The position numbers and the translations under genes are program-made. Shown here one piece after another: positions 50,746 through 61,055 of a stretch of DNA of 64,000 nucleotides. Under the pieces are notes generated by a model. That model did not search any database, had not been told where the DNA came from, and saw nothing but the letters and a program-made list of their open reading frames with translations. Origin of the DNA: Bacillus sp. JCM 19034 (lineage in GTDB: Bacteria > Bacillota > Bacilli > Bacillales > Bacillaceae_D); assembly GCF_001310635.1 (NCBI RefSeq), contig NZ_BAXR01000012.1:16154-80153 (forward strand). The letters are read 5' to 3'. How positions within the stretch are numbered: position 1 is the first letter of the stretch; each line of letters opens with the position of its first letter.

Positions 50746-52000
50746 TCACTTCCTATTTGATCCTCTATCAATAACACATCTACACTCATTCCACGTTCAT
50801 ATCCCCTCGTTCCACCTGGTAAGAGCATGAGAGCATCCGCTCCAGAAAGGAACTAACGATTCCTGACTTATCAATACCTGACGGCTCAACATACAAAGAG
50901 TCCTCATCGAATACAAGCTGTGATCGGACTAAACGCATAAATGGATTCGGCTTTGGGAAATCAACACGTAAGGTTGCCTTTACTCTTCTTAAATGAGGCT
51001 TCGCACTGAAGAAAGCTTTTCTTAGAATCGGACGAACAAATAACTCAAAACCGACGTAACAAGCAGAAGGATTGCCTGATAAACCGTATATTATTTTCCC
51101 TTGTGGCAATGTTGCTACTGTCGTTACACTGCCAGGTCTCATTGCAATTTTATTAAAGAGAATGTTTGCCTCAAGTTTTTTTAAAATGTCTGGTATATAA
51201 TCAAAATCTCCTACTGAAACACCACCTGTTGTAATAAGCACATCAACCTTATCCAACGCCTGAGCGATCGCTTCATAACACATGTCAAACTGATCAGCCA
51301 ATTTACCAAAATATATAGCTTCTCCACCCGCTCGTTTAATTTGTGCCATTACCATATGCGTATTGCTATTTCGGATTTTACCTGGTACTAGCTCTTCGTC
51401 GACATCAAGTAACTCACTTCCTGTGGCCATAACACCAACTTGCACTTTTTTTGCGACAGTAACTTCACTATAGCCAAACGTCGCTAGAAGTGCGACTATT
51501 CCAGGATTAATTTGTGTTCCTTTTTCAACTAATATGGTTCCTTTTTTTGTATCTTCACCTTGGAAAGAAATGTTTTCATGCTTTTTTACTTTCCTCTTTA
51601 TCTCAATTTTATTATTTGGTCGTTCTGACACAAGTTCTAGCATAATAACTGCATCACAGCCTTTTGGAATCGGGGCCCCTGTCATGATCCGCACCGCTTG
51701 CTGTGACTGCACCACATCATCGAAAACAAATCCTGCTCCAATATGCCCGACAACATCAAATGAAACAGGTGCCTCATTGGATGCTTGACTTGTATCAGTC
51801 GAGCGAATCGCATATCCATCATACGGTGATCGGTCAAAGGAAGGTACATCATGTGTGGCAATTAAGTCCTCTGCTAAAAAACGCCCGATTGATTGATCGA
51901 GTTTGACACGTTCTGTTAACTTCTCTAATGAGAACTTCATGACTCTTTCTACAGCATCACTAACTTGAATCGGTGTTCGCCTCTCAACCAATCCACTCAC
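50709..52000 (-). CDS. moeA: MoeA, molybdopterin molybdenumtransferase (one frameshift)
   Basis: Enzyme of about 430 residues that inserts molybdate into molybdopterin-AMP. Marks: PSFDRSPYDGYAIR, MTGAPIPKGCDAV, ITTGGVSVGDFDYIPDIL and YGLSGNPSACYVGFE. The visible frame stops at 50786 with a foreign tail. One added base in the A/T run near 50845 gives SSFSGADALMLLPGGTRGYERG, the proper MoeA ending, which runs to a stop at 50709 inside mobB. ATG 52000 heads the operon moeA-mobB-moaE-moaD. Confidence 0.93.
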
Positions 52001-52114
52001 TCCATTCTAATATACTTGGATTTGTGTATTTATAATGTCAAAATGTTATGATAATAATTGAATAGACTTATTCTAGCATAAAGAGACAACCATGATAAAG
52101 AGAGTGTGAGAAAT

Positions 52115-52696
52115 ATGGACGTTAACGGTTTGATTTTAGCCGGTGGAAAGTCTTCTCGCTATGGAAAAGCGAAAATGTTTGAATACTATAAAGGTAAACC
52201 ATTTTATCAGCATTCAATCGATGCATTTAAAAAAGGGGGCGTACAAACGGTAACAATTGTGACAAATGCTAAACTAGCTAAACGTTTTCATATAAAAGAC
52301 GAGCATACTTCTCTATTCATTGAAGACATTCCTTTCCAGGGTCCACTTTATGCCCTATATAATGCGATGACTGTGTACAACGAAGCTAAATGGTTTTTCA
52401 TTTTACCTGCTGATACCCCCTTTGTAACAGCAGCATTCGTACGACGCTTACTCTCATATCGAAAGAAGGAGCCTTCAATCCTCTTGCCTGTTTCAAAAGA
52501 ATATGATCAGCCACTACATAGCCTATATCCTATTTCTTGTTTACCGATCATCAAAAGGTTGGTCCTTATGGAACAAAGAAGCATGAAACCTTTACTTGAG
52601 CAATTCCCTGTTCAACGGATTTCCTTTGACTGTACGTACCGCGATTTTGTTAATATGAATACACAAGCTGAATGGAGTGAATACAACAATGAGTGA
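52115..52696 (+). CDS. mobA: MobA, molybdenum cofactor guanylyltransferase
   Basis: A 193-residue nucleotidyltransferase from ATG 52115 (MDVNGLILAGGKSSRYGKAKM, with the GTP-binding LAGG-SxRxGxxK signature). Also FILPADTPFVT with a metal Asp and LHSLYPISCLP. It attaches GMP to molybdopterin. Divergent from moeA; its 3' end overlaps moaC. Confidence 0.94.
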   Translation: MDVNGLILAGGKSSRYGKAKMFEYYKGKPFYQHSIDAFKKGGVQTVTIVTNAKLAKRFHIKDEHTSLFIEDIPFQGPLYALYNAMTVYNEAKWFFILPADTPFVTAAFVRRLLSYRKKEPSILLPVSKEYDQPLHSLYPISCLPIIKRLVLMEQRSMKPLLEQFPVQRISFDCTYRDFVNMNTQAEWSEYNNE

Positions 52697-53201
52697 ATTT
52701 TCCCATTGGAACGAAGAAGGAAGACCTAAAATGGTCGATATATCAAAAAAAGAGGAAACAAAACGAACAGCAGTAGCTCGCTGCCGCGTACATTTTAGTG
52801 AAGAGCTATACGAAGCGATCGTGCAGCAGCAACTGAAAAAAGGGGATCCAATTCAAGTCGCTCAAATTGCGGGAATTATGGCCACTAAAAAGACCGCTGA
52901 TATTATCCCAATGTGTCACACGATTCCAATACAAGGCGTTGATTTTACATTTCAATACGAAGAAGCGGAGGAAGGTTATCAGCTTATCATAGAAGCCACT
53001 GTTTCCTGCAAAGGAAATACAGGTGTTGAAATGGAAGCACTAACAGCCGTATCCGCAGCCGCCCTTACCTTCTATGACATGTGTAAAGCAGTTGATAAAG
53101 CGATTATCATTAAAGAAACGAAACTAATTTCTAAAACTGGTGGGAAAAATGGCGATTTTAACTTAGAAAAACACGAAGCTGCAAAAAAGCTCAACCCATA
53201 A
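52689..53201 (+). CDS. moaC: MoaC, cyclic pyranopterin monophosphate synthase
   Basis: A 170-residue protein from ATG 52689 (MSEFSHWNEEGRPKMVDIS), with GGAGTG upstream, overlapping mobA by 8 bases. Marks: ARCRVHF, IPMCHTIPIQGVDF (catalytic His and Lys region), KGNTGVEMEALTAVSAAALTFYDMCKAVDK and SGGKNGDF-like KTGGKNGDF. It acts with MoaA, whose gene is not in the window. In B. subtilis moaC sits between ydiF and rex; here it is with the other cofactor genes. Confidence 0.96.
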   Translation: MSEFSHWNEEGRPKMVDISKKEETKRTAVARCRVHFSEELYEAIVQQQLKKGDPIQVAQIAGIMATKKTADIIPMCHTIPIQGVDFTFQYEEAEEGYQLIIEATVSCKGNTGVEMEALTAVSAAALTFYDMCKAVDKAIIIKETKLISKTGGKNGDFNLEKHEAAKKLNP

Positions 53202-53224
53202 CTGAAAGGGTTGAGCTTCTTCAA
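53187..53224 (+). terminator. terminator of mobA-moaC
   Basis: AAGCTCAACCC (53187-53197) with GGGTTGAGCTT (53208-53218), then CTTC. The moaC stop lies inside it. Confidence 0.75.
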
Positions 53225-53230
53225 ATAAAT

Positions 53231-56200
53231 TTACTCGATCTCTACTGTGAACTGTTTCTTTAACATCGTGCTTTCTTGATCTGATGTTCGTACATATACA
53301 ATGACTTCTACAGTAATGAGATCACCGACTTGTGCCTCACCCCATGTTTGTAAATACATATAGCCTGGGCCGATCTCTACATAAAGTGCTGACCAATCAT
53401 CCATCTCTATCCAAGCATCAACGATATTGACATTGTTGTCACTTGCATCACTAATGAAATAGGAAAATTCCATTGCATCATCAAAACCCATTGTTATATC
53501 TTCGAGTTCAAAGTGGTACATTCCTAGATCATCTATTGCGACGAGAGCTCCATCAGTAGACTCGACCCCATTATAATCTACTGCTACAACGAGCAAATGC
53601 GTTGCTCCTTCAGGGATTTCAGTCATTTCAGCAAAATCAAATGTTGGGTCTAATTCAACTGATTGAGTTCGATAATATTGTCGTATTTCGCCAAACTGAT
53701 CAGTCCAATACAGCCTATACCCTGCCACGTTTGTCTCATCTTGTGCACGTTCAAATGATAATTCAGCCCTGATATTTGCCCGATTATCGGATCTTGATCC
53801 TGTTTACTAAAATAAGCCGATTGCGGTGAATCTGGTGCTTCCGGAGGCTCAACTTGTACATTGATAGTTGTCGACAACACTCGTTCATTGGTGTCTTGAT
53901 TCATCACATGAATTGTTAACTCAAACGACCCCGGCTCTCCGTATGCATCCATAATTATATACGAGCCGTAAATATCAAACATAACACCTAATTGTTCATC
54001 GTATTCTAGTTCAAACTGATAGCGTCCCTCTCCTGTAATAGGCTCGTCGTATTCATTGCGAAAGTACTCACTTAAATTGAATTCCATAGAAGAGTGTTCC
54101 ATTAACGTTATATCAGGTAATGGATGCGACAAAAACGGTTGACTGTTGTCAACAAACGCGAAAAACTGACTTGAATCAGCTTCTCCCCATTCATTTTTAG
54201 CAAAGACAACGAATCCTCTCGCCCCTTCAGGTATTTTCGTATCTTCCTCAAACGTATACACTAATTCTGCGTCCTTCTCTATGATCACAAGCGGATCAGC
54301 AAGCTTTTGCTGGTTTCCATCAGCCCAATATAAGACATAAGCTGTAACATTTTGCTCATTGTCAGCACGGGTAAAGTAAACATCACCAGCTAAAAAGCCA
54401 TGCAATGGACTACTGTCTTCAAAATGCAGTTCACCTGGTTTCACCTGTGGTCGTCCTTCAACAGTGACGTCAAATGTATGGTCAAATCGTTCACCATCTT
54501 GTTGAAGTGTGAAAACGATACTCACTTCACCATCTGCCTTTGGCACAAGCGATAAAAAGTATTCATGAATATGTGCCTCAACTACTTCACCGTTATCACT
54601 AATAGCTCCAAAAGAAATGATATCATAATAAGTAAACAAATCTGTCAAATCAATTTGTCGTTCTCCCTCACGCAAATAGACATATTGATTAGTCAAATGC
54701 AACAATTCCGTTGCCGTTGTATCCCAACGAGCCAACCTTTCCTGCTCCTCTAACTCTCGCTGTCTCTCTTCCTCGCGTTGTCGTTCTTCCTCACGCTGTC
54801 TCTCTTCCTCACGCTGCCTCTCTTCCTCACGCTGTCTCTCTTCCTCACGCTGCCTCTCTTCCTCACGCTGTCTCTCTTCCTCGCCCCTCGCGTTGTCGTT
54901 CTTCCTCACGCTGACGTTCTTCCTCACGTTGTCGTTCTTCCTCACGCTGTCGTTCTTCCTCACGTTGTTTTTCTTCCTCTGGCTGTTTTTCTTCCTCTGG
55001 CTGTTTTTCTGGTTGCGGTTGTAGTGGTTCTGGTCGCCTTGGTTCTTCTGGCTTTGATTGTGGTGGTTCTGGTCGCCTTGGTTCTTCTGGCTTTGATTGT
55101 AGTGGTTCTGGTCGCCTTGGTTCTTCTGGCTTTGATTGTGGTGGTTCTGGTCGCCTTGGTCTTTCACGTTCCTGCTGAAATCTGTTTCGTTCTTCTTCTG
55201 ACAAACGATCAAGGTGTGATTGTAATGCCCGTTCTTGAACCTCCTGTGCTCTCTGTAGATTTTCTCTCTCTCGCTCTTCTTTCTGCTGTTGTATTCTGTC
55301 CATCAATTCTTGATTTCGATCTTGTACTTCTTGCCTTCGCTGTTGATCTCTTCTCTCTTGCTTGTGTGCTAGTGTTTCTTCTCGCTTATTATAAACGGGG
55401 TTAAACGGAGTTACTTCGTTAAAGTCGAGATCAATAATATTAGAGTTAACCCTTTTTATTTCATTAATCCAATCCTCTACTTGCTCACTTGAAACTATAT
55501 TTTCATTAATCGCCCTAGCAACAAATTGCGAAACTAACTTATCTAGGTTCTCTTGAAGCAAGGTGATCGAATCAGAATCAAGTCCTAATTCATCTCGTAG
55601 ACCTATATTTTCTTCTAACTCTTGAAGAAAGCTTCTATTTTCTTCATCAATTTGCTCTTTATTTCTAATTATAGCTTCAACAACATATGCATCGATCATG
55701 TCAATTAAACTATCAAAATCTATATCCCCATGGGCATAAATGCTCTCTTCATTTGCATTTGAATCAATGGTTAATCCTGAAATGGGTATATTCGTCTTTC
55801 CTCAAATGAAACATCTGCATTTGGTTGACGTACCCCTACAACACCTGAGAACGTCGTAACCCCTACTAAAAATGTATCGGGATCAATAAAAGTGGCAAAA
55901 TACGTCCCTTCTGCGTAAACTGTATGACTTCCTAATTCAATTGAATAATCATCATGTTCTCCCATATGAAAGGCGAACCCACTAAGTTGCTTCATGCTAA
56001 CATTTATTCTGTCATTGACTTTTTCAATACTCGTTAAAATAATTTCCGTATTAGCCCCTATCAAAACAGATTCATCTACGTTCACAATCATTTCAACTGA
56101 CGAATTTGAACCAGTAATTATACGATCAGAAACCATAAGACTAGTATCGTCCGTTATTGAAATTTCTTCTTCTTCACGAATAAGAGTTACATCGCCAATC

Positions 56201-56388
56201 GTTCGTGTTAAGTATAGATCGTTAGTAGAAGATACCTCATCAACATCGTCAGGGCTTTCCGCAGCACGAACAGTATGTTCTTGCCCTTCTAACACTACCT
56301 CTACCTTACTTCCATCTTGAAAGTAAAATATTATGATGAAAAGAAAACTTATAATGGCTCCAATATATAGAATGGATCGTTTCTTCAT
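53231..56388 (-). CDS. giant signal-anchored FecR-domain protein with repeat linker and cadherin/fibronectin-like domains (three frameshifts)
   Basis: Reading across three single-base breaks (about 55786, 54890 and 53788) gives one protein of about 1050 residues. Order: a membrane anchor (ILYIGAIISFLFIIIFYF, residues 5-22); a FecR-like domain (TRTIGDVTLIREEEE, about 60-200); a helical part (230-330); a Q/R/E-rich coiled coil; PEPPQSKPEEPRR repeats; a long QREEER tract (to about 550). Two alternating pairs follow: a cadherin-like domain (LTDLFTYYD; FNLSEYFRNE) and a fibronectin-like domain (NVTAYVLYWAD; NVAGYRLYWTD). A last beta domain ends at 53231. The frame after each fix continues without loss, and the domain repeats support one gene. 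It is probably cell-surface exposed. Function unknown. Confidence 0.75.
54747..55160 (-). repeat. coding tandem repeats in the FecR protein
   Basis: Two arrays: an 18-bp unit encoding QREEER-type residues (about 54747-55000, a dozen or more copies) and a 39-bp unit encoding PEPPQSKPEEPRR (about 55021-55155, three to four copies alternating P and L). Confidence 0.9.
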
Positions 56389-56399
56389 AGGACACCTCC

Positions 56400-56790
56400 T
56401 TAAATAAATTTAATGATCAGTTAGAACTCTTTTTTAAGAAAAGATAGCGTATGCATCCCTTTCTCAAGCAAAACTATAATCTGTTAGGTATTTTTTCACT
56501 CCCTCTTTTTCTTTTTTTAGTAAAAATATAAAACTAGATAATAGATATGTGTATATTTTACTACATTATTTCGGGTAACGTATGTAACGAAAGTAATGGT
56601 TGAGAGAATCTTTGAGTTTGTCCGATATACGATATTCAATATCATGGCAGCACAGCGATAAAAAACTTTGCGAACATCATCACCTCTTTTGTACGGCTAG
56701 TCTGATTTTAGTCACTATGTTTCTATACATCTACTAATTGTTCTTGTATTCATAAACCAAAATTAGACTGGGACAAAAGATTTCAACGAA
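56400..56790. other. intergenic region upstream of the FecR protein
   Basis: About 390 AT-rich bases with no supported gene. It should hold the promoter of the FecR protein; I see no clear consensus match. Confidence 0.5.
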
Positions 56791-56797
56791 AGAAAAA

Positions 56798-56846
56798 TCC
56801 GAACCATGATTCAAAATTCTAGCGTAGAATGTTGAATTCGTTCGGA
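56798..56846. terminator. long bidirectional hairpin at the end of the sugar operon
   Basis: Outer arms TCCGAAC/GTTCGGA and inner arms ATTCAAAATTCTA/TAGAATGTTGAAT with a 3-base loop, flanked by A5 on one side and T6 on the other. Confidence 0.75.
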
Positions 56847-56956
56847 CTTTTTTATTTATTAGCTTTTTGAACATGAAGTTATTCGTCTTATCGTTGTTCA
56901 TATTAGTTATGTTCCGGATTCTTCGAAAAATTAATCTATCTACTTTCATGGTGAAT

Positions 56957-57790
56957 CTATCCACCTAATTGCTTCAAAAAAGATAGATGGAATTCTAGTG
57001 CTTGTTCCGATGGAAAGGCTCTACTAAAGTCTTCTATTCCTAAGTAACCAGTATAACCAACCTCTGTTAAATTACGTAATACTTGCTCCCAACAAATTAC
57101 GCCTTGTTCTACCCGTTCCCACTCAACATGCCATCTCTGTTCATTCATGATCCATTTTGCATTTTTCACATGAACGTGAGCTAAATACTCACCAAGAAGC
57201 TGTAGTGCGAGTTTATGGTTCTCATAGCCTTCATGAACTAAATTACCGGGATCATATAATACGCCAATATGACTTGGATTACAACCCTCTACTAATCGTA
57301 AGGCTAACGAGGCACTGGGAGCAATTGTACCATGATGGGTTTCAATCAATCCTTTTACTCCATATTGTTTACAAAGCATTTCTGCCTCGCCAATATAATG
57401 GCGAGCCTCTTTAAATAAATCATGATAATGTTGACGACCATCAAAAGACGGTACACCTAATCGAATCATATCTGCTCCAAGCTTATTAGCAACTTTTAAG
57501 ACATTCTCTGTTTCTTTTAAATCTCCACATCTTAAATAAGCATTAATACTTAATGTTGAAATTTGCAAGTTCATTGCATTTTGCCGTAGCTTACTAAGAT
57601 CCTGGTCGGACATATCCGGTGTAATCGTACAACGGTTATTCCCCCAAAAGCTTGGTTCGGCTGACTTTAGCTCTGGATCCATACTTTTGTATCGCCATTC
57701 AACTGCCGTATAGCCTTGCTCGCTCATGTTCTTAAGCAATTCCTCTGGCGTCCAATCGGGGGTCATAACTGAAAAAATAGAATATTTCAT
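56957..57790 (-). CDS. sugar phosphate isomerase/epimerase (xylose-isomerase-like TIM barrel)
   Basis: A 277-residue AP-endonuclease-2/IolE-like barrel. The metal ligands are visible as E in GLIETHH, D in VLYDPGN, H in HVHVKN and E in LGIEDF. Such enzymes isomerise or dehydrate sugars or inositols. It is the last gene of an operon with two Gfo/Idh dehydrogenases and an AraC regulator, which suggests catabolism of an unusual sugar or inositol derivative. The substrate is not readable. Confidence 0.85.
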   Translation of the reverse strand: MKYSIFSVMTPDWTPEELLKNMSEQGYTAVEWRYKSMDPELKSAEPSFWGNNRCTITPDMSDQDLSKLRQNAMNLQISTLSINAYLRCGDLKETENVLKVANKLGADMIRLGVPSFDGRQHYHDLFKEARHYIGEAEMLCKQYGVKGLIETHHGTIAPSASLALRLVEGCNPSHIGVLYDPGNLVHEGYENHKLALQLLGEYLAHVHVKNAKWIMNEQRWHVEWERVEQGVICWEQVLRNLTEVGYTGYLGIEDFSRAFPSEQALEFHLSFLKQLGG

Positions 57791-57812
57791 TTTACCAATC
57801 CCAACCTTTACG

Positions 57813-58637
57813 TTAGTTTAAAAAGCTTTTTTTGTATTGTTCAGGTGTTTCACCAGTTAATTTTTTAAAAACTTTACTAAAGTGCGATGGATATTTAAAC
57901 CCTAATTGGTAAGCGAGATCCGTTACACTAACATCCCCCTCAAGCATGAACTCAATTTTTGCTTGATTAATTCTCCGCTGATTCAAATAATTAAAAATCG
58001 TAATGCCTGTCACTTCCTTAAATACATTGGCAAGATAATATTTACTAACATGTAATTCGTCCACAATATGCTCTAATTGCAGATGCTCTGTATAATGTTC
58101 TTCAATATATGAGATAACACGCTGTACATGGTGTTCTTTCTGACTATAAATAAATGGGTCATCCTTTAAAAATTGTATACAAAACGGATACAAAAAGGCT
58201 AGCAAATCTAATAATTGTACTTCAAACCGGAACTGAGAAATAGAATTTCCCCCATGAAAATGATCATTCATTTTCCGCAGCAGCTCTTCAAATTTAATTT
58301 TATCGTGCCCACCTAAATGAATACGAATTGACTTCAATTCTGTAAAAGGCTCAAGTAAATCTTTTCTATTCATTGAATGTAATATTTGTTCGACGTAATA
58401 TCGGTCAAAATGCATTGTTGTTCGAACATATTCTTCATGCTCAAACAGCTTAGGACGATGTAGCGTCATCCCATTCATTAATAGGACATCTCCTGGTTCT
58501 AGCACGTATATGCGATCACCAATTAAATAATTACAGCGTCCACTATGAAAATAAAAGATTTCATAGTCTGGATGTGAATGAAAAGGAATATCTACTTTTT
58601 CCTTTTGCAAATAACCGATATCAATATAATTTTGCAT
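57813..58637 (-). CDS. AraC-family transcriptional regulator with cupin sensor domain
   Basis: A 274-residue regulator from ATG 58637 (MQNYIDIGYLQKEK), with AAGGAGGCTAC upstream; earlier in-frame starts are weaker. The N-terminal cupin (HSHPDYEIFYFHSGRCNYLIGD) binds a sugar-like ligand. Two C-terminal helix-turn-helix motifs follow (LHVSKYYLANVFKEVTG; AYQLGFKYPSHFSKVFKKLTGETP). It lies between the dehydrogenases and the isomerase and probably controls them. Confidence 0.92.
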   Translation of the reverse strand: MQNYIDIGYLQKEKVDIPFHSHPDYEIFYFHSGRCNYLIGDRIYVLEPGDVLLMNGMTLHRPKLFEHEEYVRTTMHFDRYYVEQILHSMNRKDLLEPFTELKSIRIHLGGHDKIKFEELLRKMNDHFHGGNSISQFRFEVQLLDLLAFLYPFCIQFLKDDPFIYSQKEHHVQRVISYIEEHYTEHLQLEHIVDELHVSKYYLANVFKEVTGITIFNYLNQRRINQAKIEFMLEGDVSVTDLAYQLGFKYPSHFSKVFKKLTGETPEQYKKSFLN

Positions 58638-58667
58638 GGTAAGTAGCCTCCTTTTCATCACAACACA

Positions 58668-59751
58668 TTACTCGACTTTTATTGCTTTATCTTGGGCTAT
58701 TAAACAAAGCTCAGCAGCCTTAAATGCATGTTCTTGTGTCATAGCCTTTTCCGAACGATTTAAACAATCTTCTATTAATTGACCAAAGAAAGGAAACCCT
58801 ACTTCCCCTTTCAGAGAAACATAACGCTCACCTTCACTATTTACTAAATACAGGTGGTCACTATCATTGCTTCGAGCGATATCGGTGTACTTCCGTAACT
58901 CAATATATCCTTTTGTCCCAAGAATAAAGGTTCGGCATCTCCCATGTACCTAATCCATCAGGGGTATGCCAATCAACTCTGAAATAATTAGTAGCACCAT
59001 TATCACCAACTAACGTAGCATCACCATAATCCTCTAGCTCTGGATATTCTTTCGCACCATAATTTGCTACTTTACTATGCAACACTTGTGCATCTTTACA
59101 ACCGGCATAATATAAAAATTGCTCAATTTGATGACTTCCGATGTCACAAAGAATTCCACCATAATATTGCTTTTGAAAAAACCAATCCGGTCTCATAGAG
59201 GCAGATAACCGATGTGGACCAAAGCCTGTCACTTGTATCACTCGCCCAATCTCTCCATTTTGTATTAACTGTCCAGCATAAACCGCACTTTCAACGTGAA
59301 TACGCTCACTATAATAAACCATATATTTCTGACCAGTTCTCTTAACAGTCTCTTTCGCACGCACCAACTGCTCTAATGTTGTAAAAGGAGCTTTATCGGT
59401 AAAATAATCTTTCCCATGCTCCATCGTCCTAATACCAAGATCACAACGTAACGAAGGAATCGCTGCCCCTGCAACTAAATGAACGTCAGGGTCATTTAAC
59501 ACTTCTTCATCCGAAGATGCAGCCAAAACATCAGGAAACGCTTTCAAAAATGCTGCAACTTTTTGTTGATCACTATCATAAACGGACTTTAACGTCGCTC
59601 CAGCCTCAATGAGCCCATTACACATTCCATAAATATGACCATGATCCAAGCCGATTGCCGAAAATATAAATTCATTTTGCCCAACAACGGGAGCACTCTT
59701 ACCTTTCGGTGCATAATTCATCCCATTTCGTCTACTCATAGCTATCGCCAC
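58668..59751 (-). CDS. Gfo/Idh/MocA-family oxidoreductase (one frameshift)
   Basis: Protein of about 361 residues: NAD(P)-binding Rossmann domain (FIFSAIGLDHGHIYGMCNGL) and C-terminal dehydrogenase domain (DKAPFTTLEQL with the EKP-like Lys replaced in context, GGILCDIGSHQIEQFLYY). The visible frame stops at 58900. Removing one base near 58934 changes EMPNLYSW to EMRTFILGTKGYIELRKY, and the family C-terminus runs on to 58668. The next gene upstream is a paralogue. Probable sequencing insertion. Confidence 0.87.
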
Positions 59752-59756
59752 CTTTT

Positions 59757-60914
59757 CTAATGAGTTCCATCGACATTTAACATTTTCATAGAATCTCTTT
59801 TAACAACGGTAGAGTTTTTGATTTTATCTTGTAAATGGTCATAATAAAGCTCTTCATCAAGTGGGAGCGACACCCAACTATCAGTCCATGTTGACAGTTG
59901 CATGGCATTGGACATAATTAAACCATTAATCCCTTCTACTCCTGGTGCAATTAATTTTTCACCGGTTAAAATCGCATCAACAAAGTTCTGGGTGATACCT
60001 TTATGACCAAGCTCTATCCCTACAACTGGGACTTCACATCTCCAACATTCAGGACTACCAAAGCCCCCTTGATATTGCTGATTAAAATCTCTCTCTGGAA
60101 TGCGTAAACGCCAAAATGATAAACGATCATTCTCAACAACGATTTTCCCGCGATCGCCTGCAATTTCAAGACGGTTCGTCCCCGGTGCCTCTCCTGTTGT
60201 TGTAATAAAAACTCCCGTCGCTCCATTTTCATGTTCAACATAAGCGGTAACTTCGTCTTCTACTTCAATGTTACGATGTTTTCCAAAGTGACAGAAGGCA
60301 CGGATTTTTGCTGGTACAAGCCCCGTTATCCATTGCCATAAATCAAGCTGATGAGGACACTGATTTATCAACACCCCTCCACCTTCACCTTTCCATGTTG
60401 CCCGCCAACTACTCGAATCGTAATAGCTTTGTGATCGATACCAGTTAGTAATAATCCAATTGACACGCTTGATCTCTCCAAGTTCTCCTGATTGAATCAT
60501 ATCACGGATCTTTATATATAGTGGATTTGTCCGTTGATTGTACATCATCGAAAAGACAACTTGTTTTTCTTGACTAAGTTCGTTCATTTCTCTCACTTGT
60601 TTCGTATATACACCTGCCGGCTTTTCACATAGCACATGCTTCTTGCATTCAAACGCCTTAACTGCTAATCTAGGATGATCATAATGTGGTGTTGCAATCA
60701 AGACAGCATCAATATCCTCCGCTGAAAAAAATGCATGTTCATCGTCATAAACGTTTACTTCTTTTAGATTTTCTTTCGACCATTGTCGTCGTGTTTCATT
60801 CACGTCATAAACCGCCCGTAGCTCTGCACCTTTTATTTCATTCCGATATAAACACATCGCATGAGCGGATCCCATTGACCCGATTCCAATAAGACCAATT
60901 CGAACCTTCTCCAT
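59757..60914 (-). CDS. Gfo/Idh/MocA-family oxidoreductase
   Basis: A 385-residue dehydrogenase from ATG 60914 (MEKVRIGLIGIGSMGSAHAM), with AAAGGAG upstream. Marks: the GxGxxG-type fold start, CEKPAG with the catalytic Lys, GGGVLINQCPHQLDLWQWITG with the active-site His. First gene of the operon and five bases from the next. Substrate probably an inositol or sugar. Confidence 0.92.
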   Translation of the reverse strand: MEKVRIGLIGIGSMGSAHAMCLYRNEIKGAELRAVYDVNETRRQWSKENLKEVNVYDDEHAFFSAEDIDAVLIATPHYDHPRLAVKAFECKKHVLCEKPAGVYTKQVREMNELSQEKQVVFSMMYNQRTNPLYIKIRDMIQSGELGEIKRVNWIITNWYRSQSYYDSSSWRATWKGEGGGVLINQCPHQLDLWQWITGLVPAKIRAFCHFGKHRNIEVEDEVTAYVEHENGATGVFITTTGEAPGTNRLEIAGDRGKIVVENDRLSFWRLRIPERDFNQQYQGGFGSPECWRCEVPVVGIELGHKGITQNFVDAILTGEKLIAPGVEGINGLIMSNAMQLSTWTDSWVSLPLDEELYYDHLQDKIKNSTVVKRDSMKMLNVDGTH

Positions 60915-60927
60915 CAACAGCACTCCT

Positions 60928-60958
60928 TTCATTTATTACTACAATCGTAATAAATGAA
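60928..60958. promoter_or_regulatory. perfect inverted repeat in front of the sugar operon
   Basis: TTCATTTATTAC-N7-GTAATAAATGAA, a 12-bp perfect palindrome just upstream of the ribosome site of the first gene. Candidate operator for a dimeric repressor. Confidence 0.6.
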
Positions 60959-61055
60959 GACCTTTCTTACTTCCATATCGTTATTCAATTCGCCCAATGA
61001 TTTATATATAATTGCTGTTTACAATGGAGAGTTTCGCATCATCAGTCTGTATTCT

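Noticed and set aside
52001..52114. molybdenum-cofactor riboswitch in the moeA-mobA gap
   Set aside because: The gap is only about 115 bases and shows none of the expected conserved stems.
54747..55000. CRISPR-like array of short repeats
   Set aside because: The units are 18 bp without unique spacers and encode an E/R/Q tract in frame, so this is a coding tandem repeat.
54778..55404. 208-codon hydrophobic plus-strand ORF opposite the FecR protein
   Set aside because: Shadow of the repeat array; its apparent membrane segments come from the antisense of E/R codons.
56734..56964. 76-codon ORF after the sugar isomerase
   Set aside because: It overlaps the terminator hairpin and contains low-complexity N/K stretches; not a gene.
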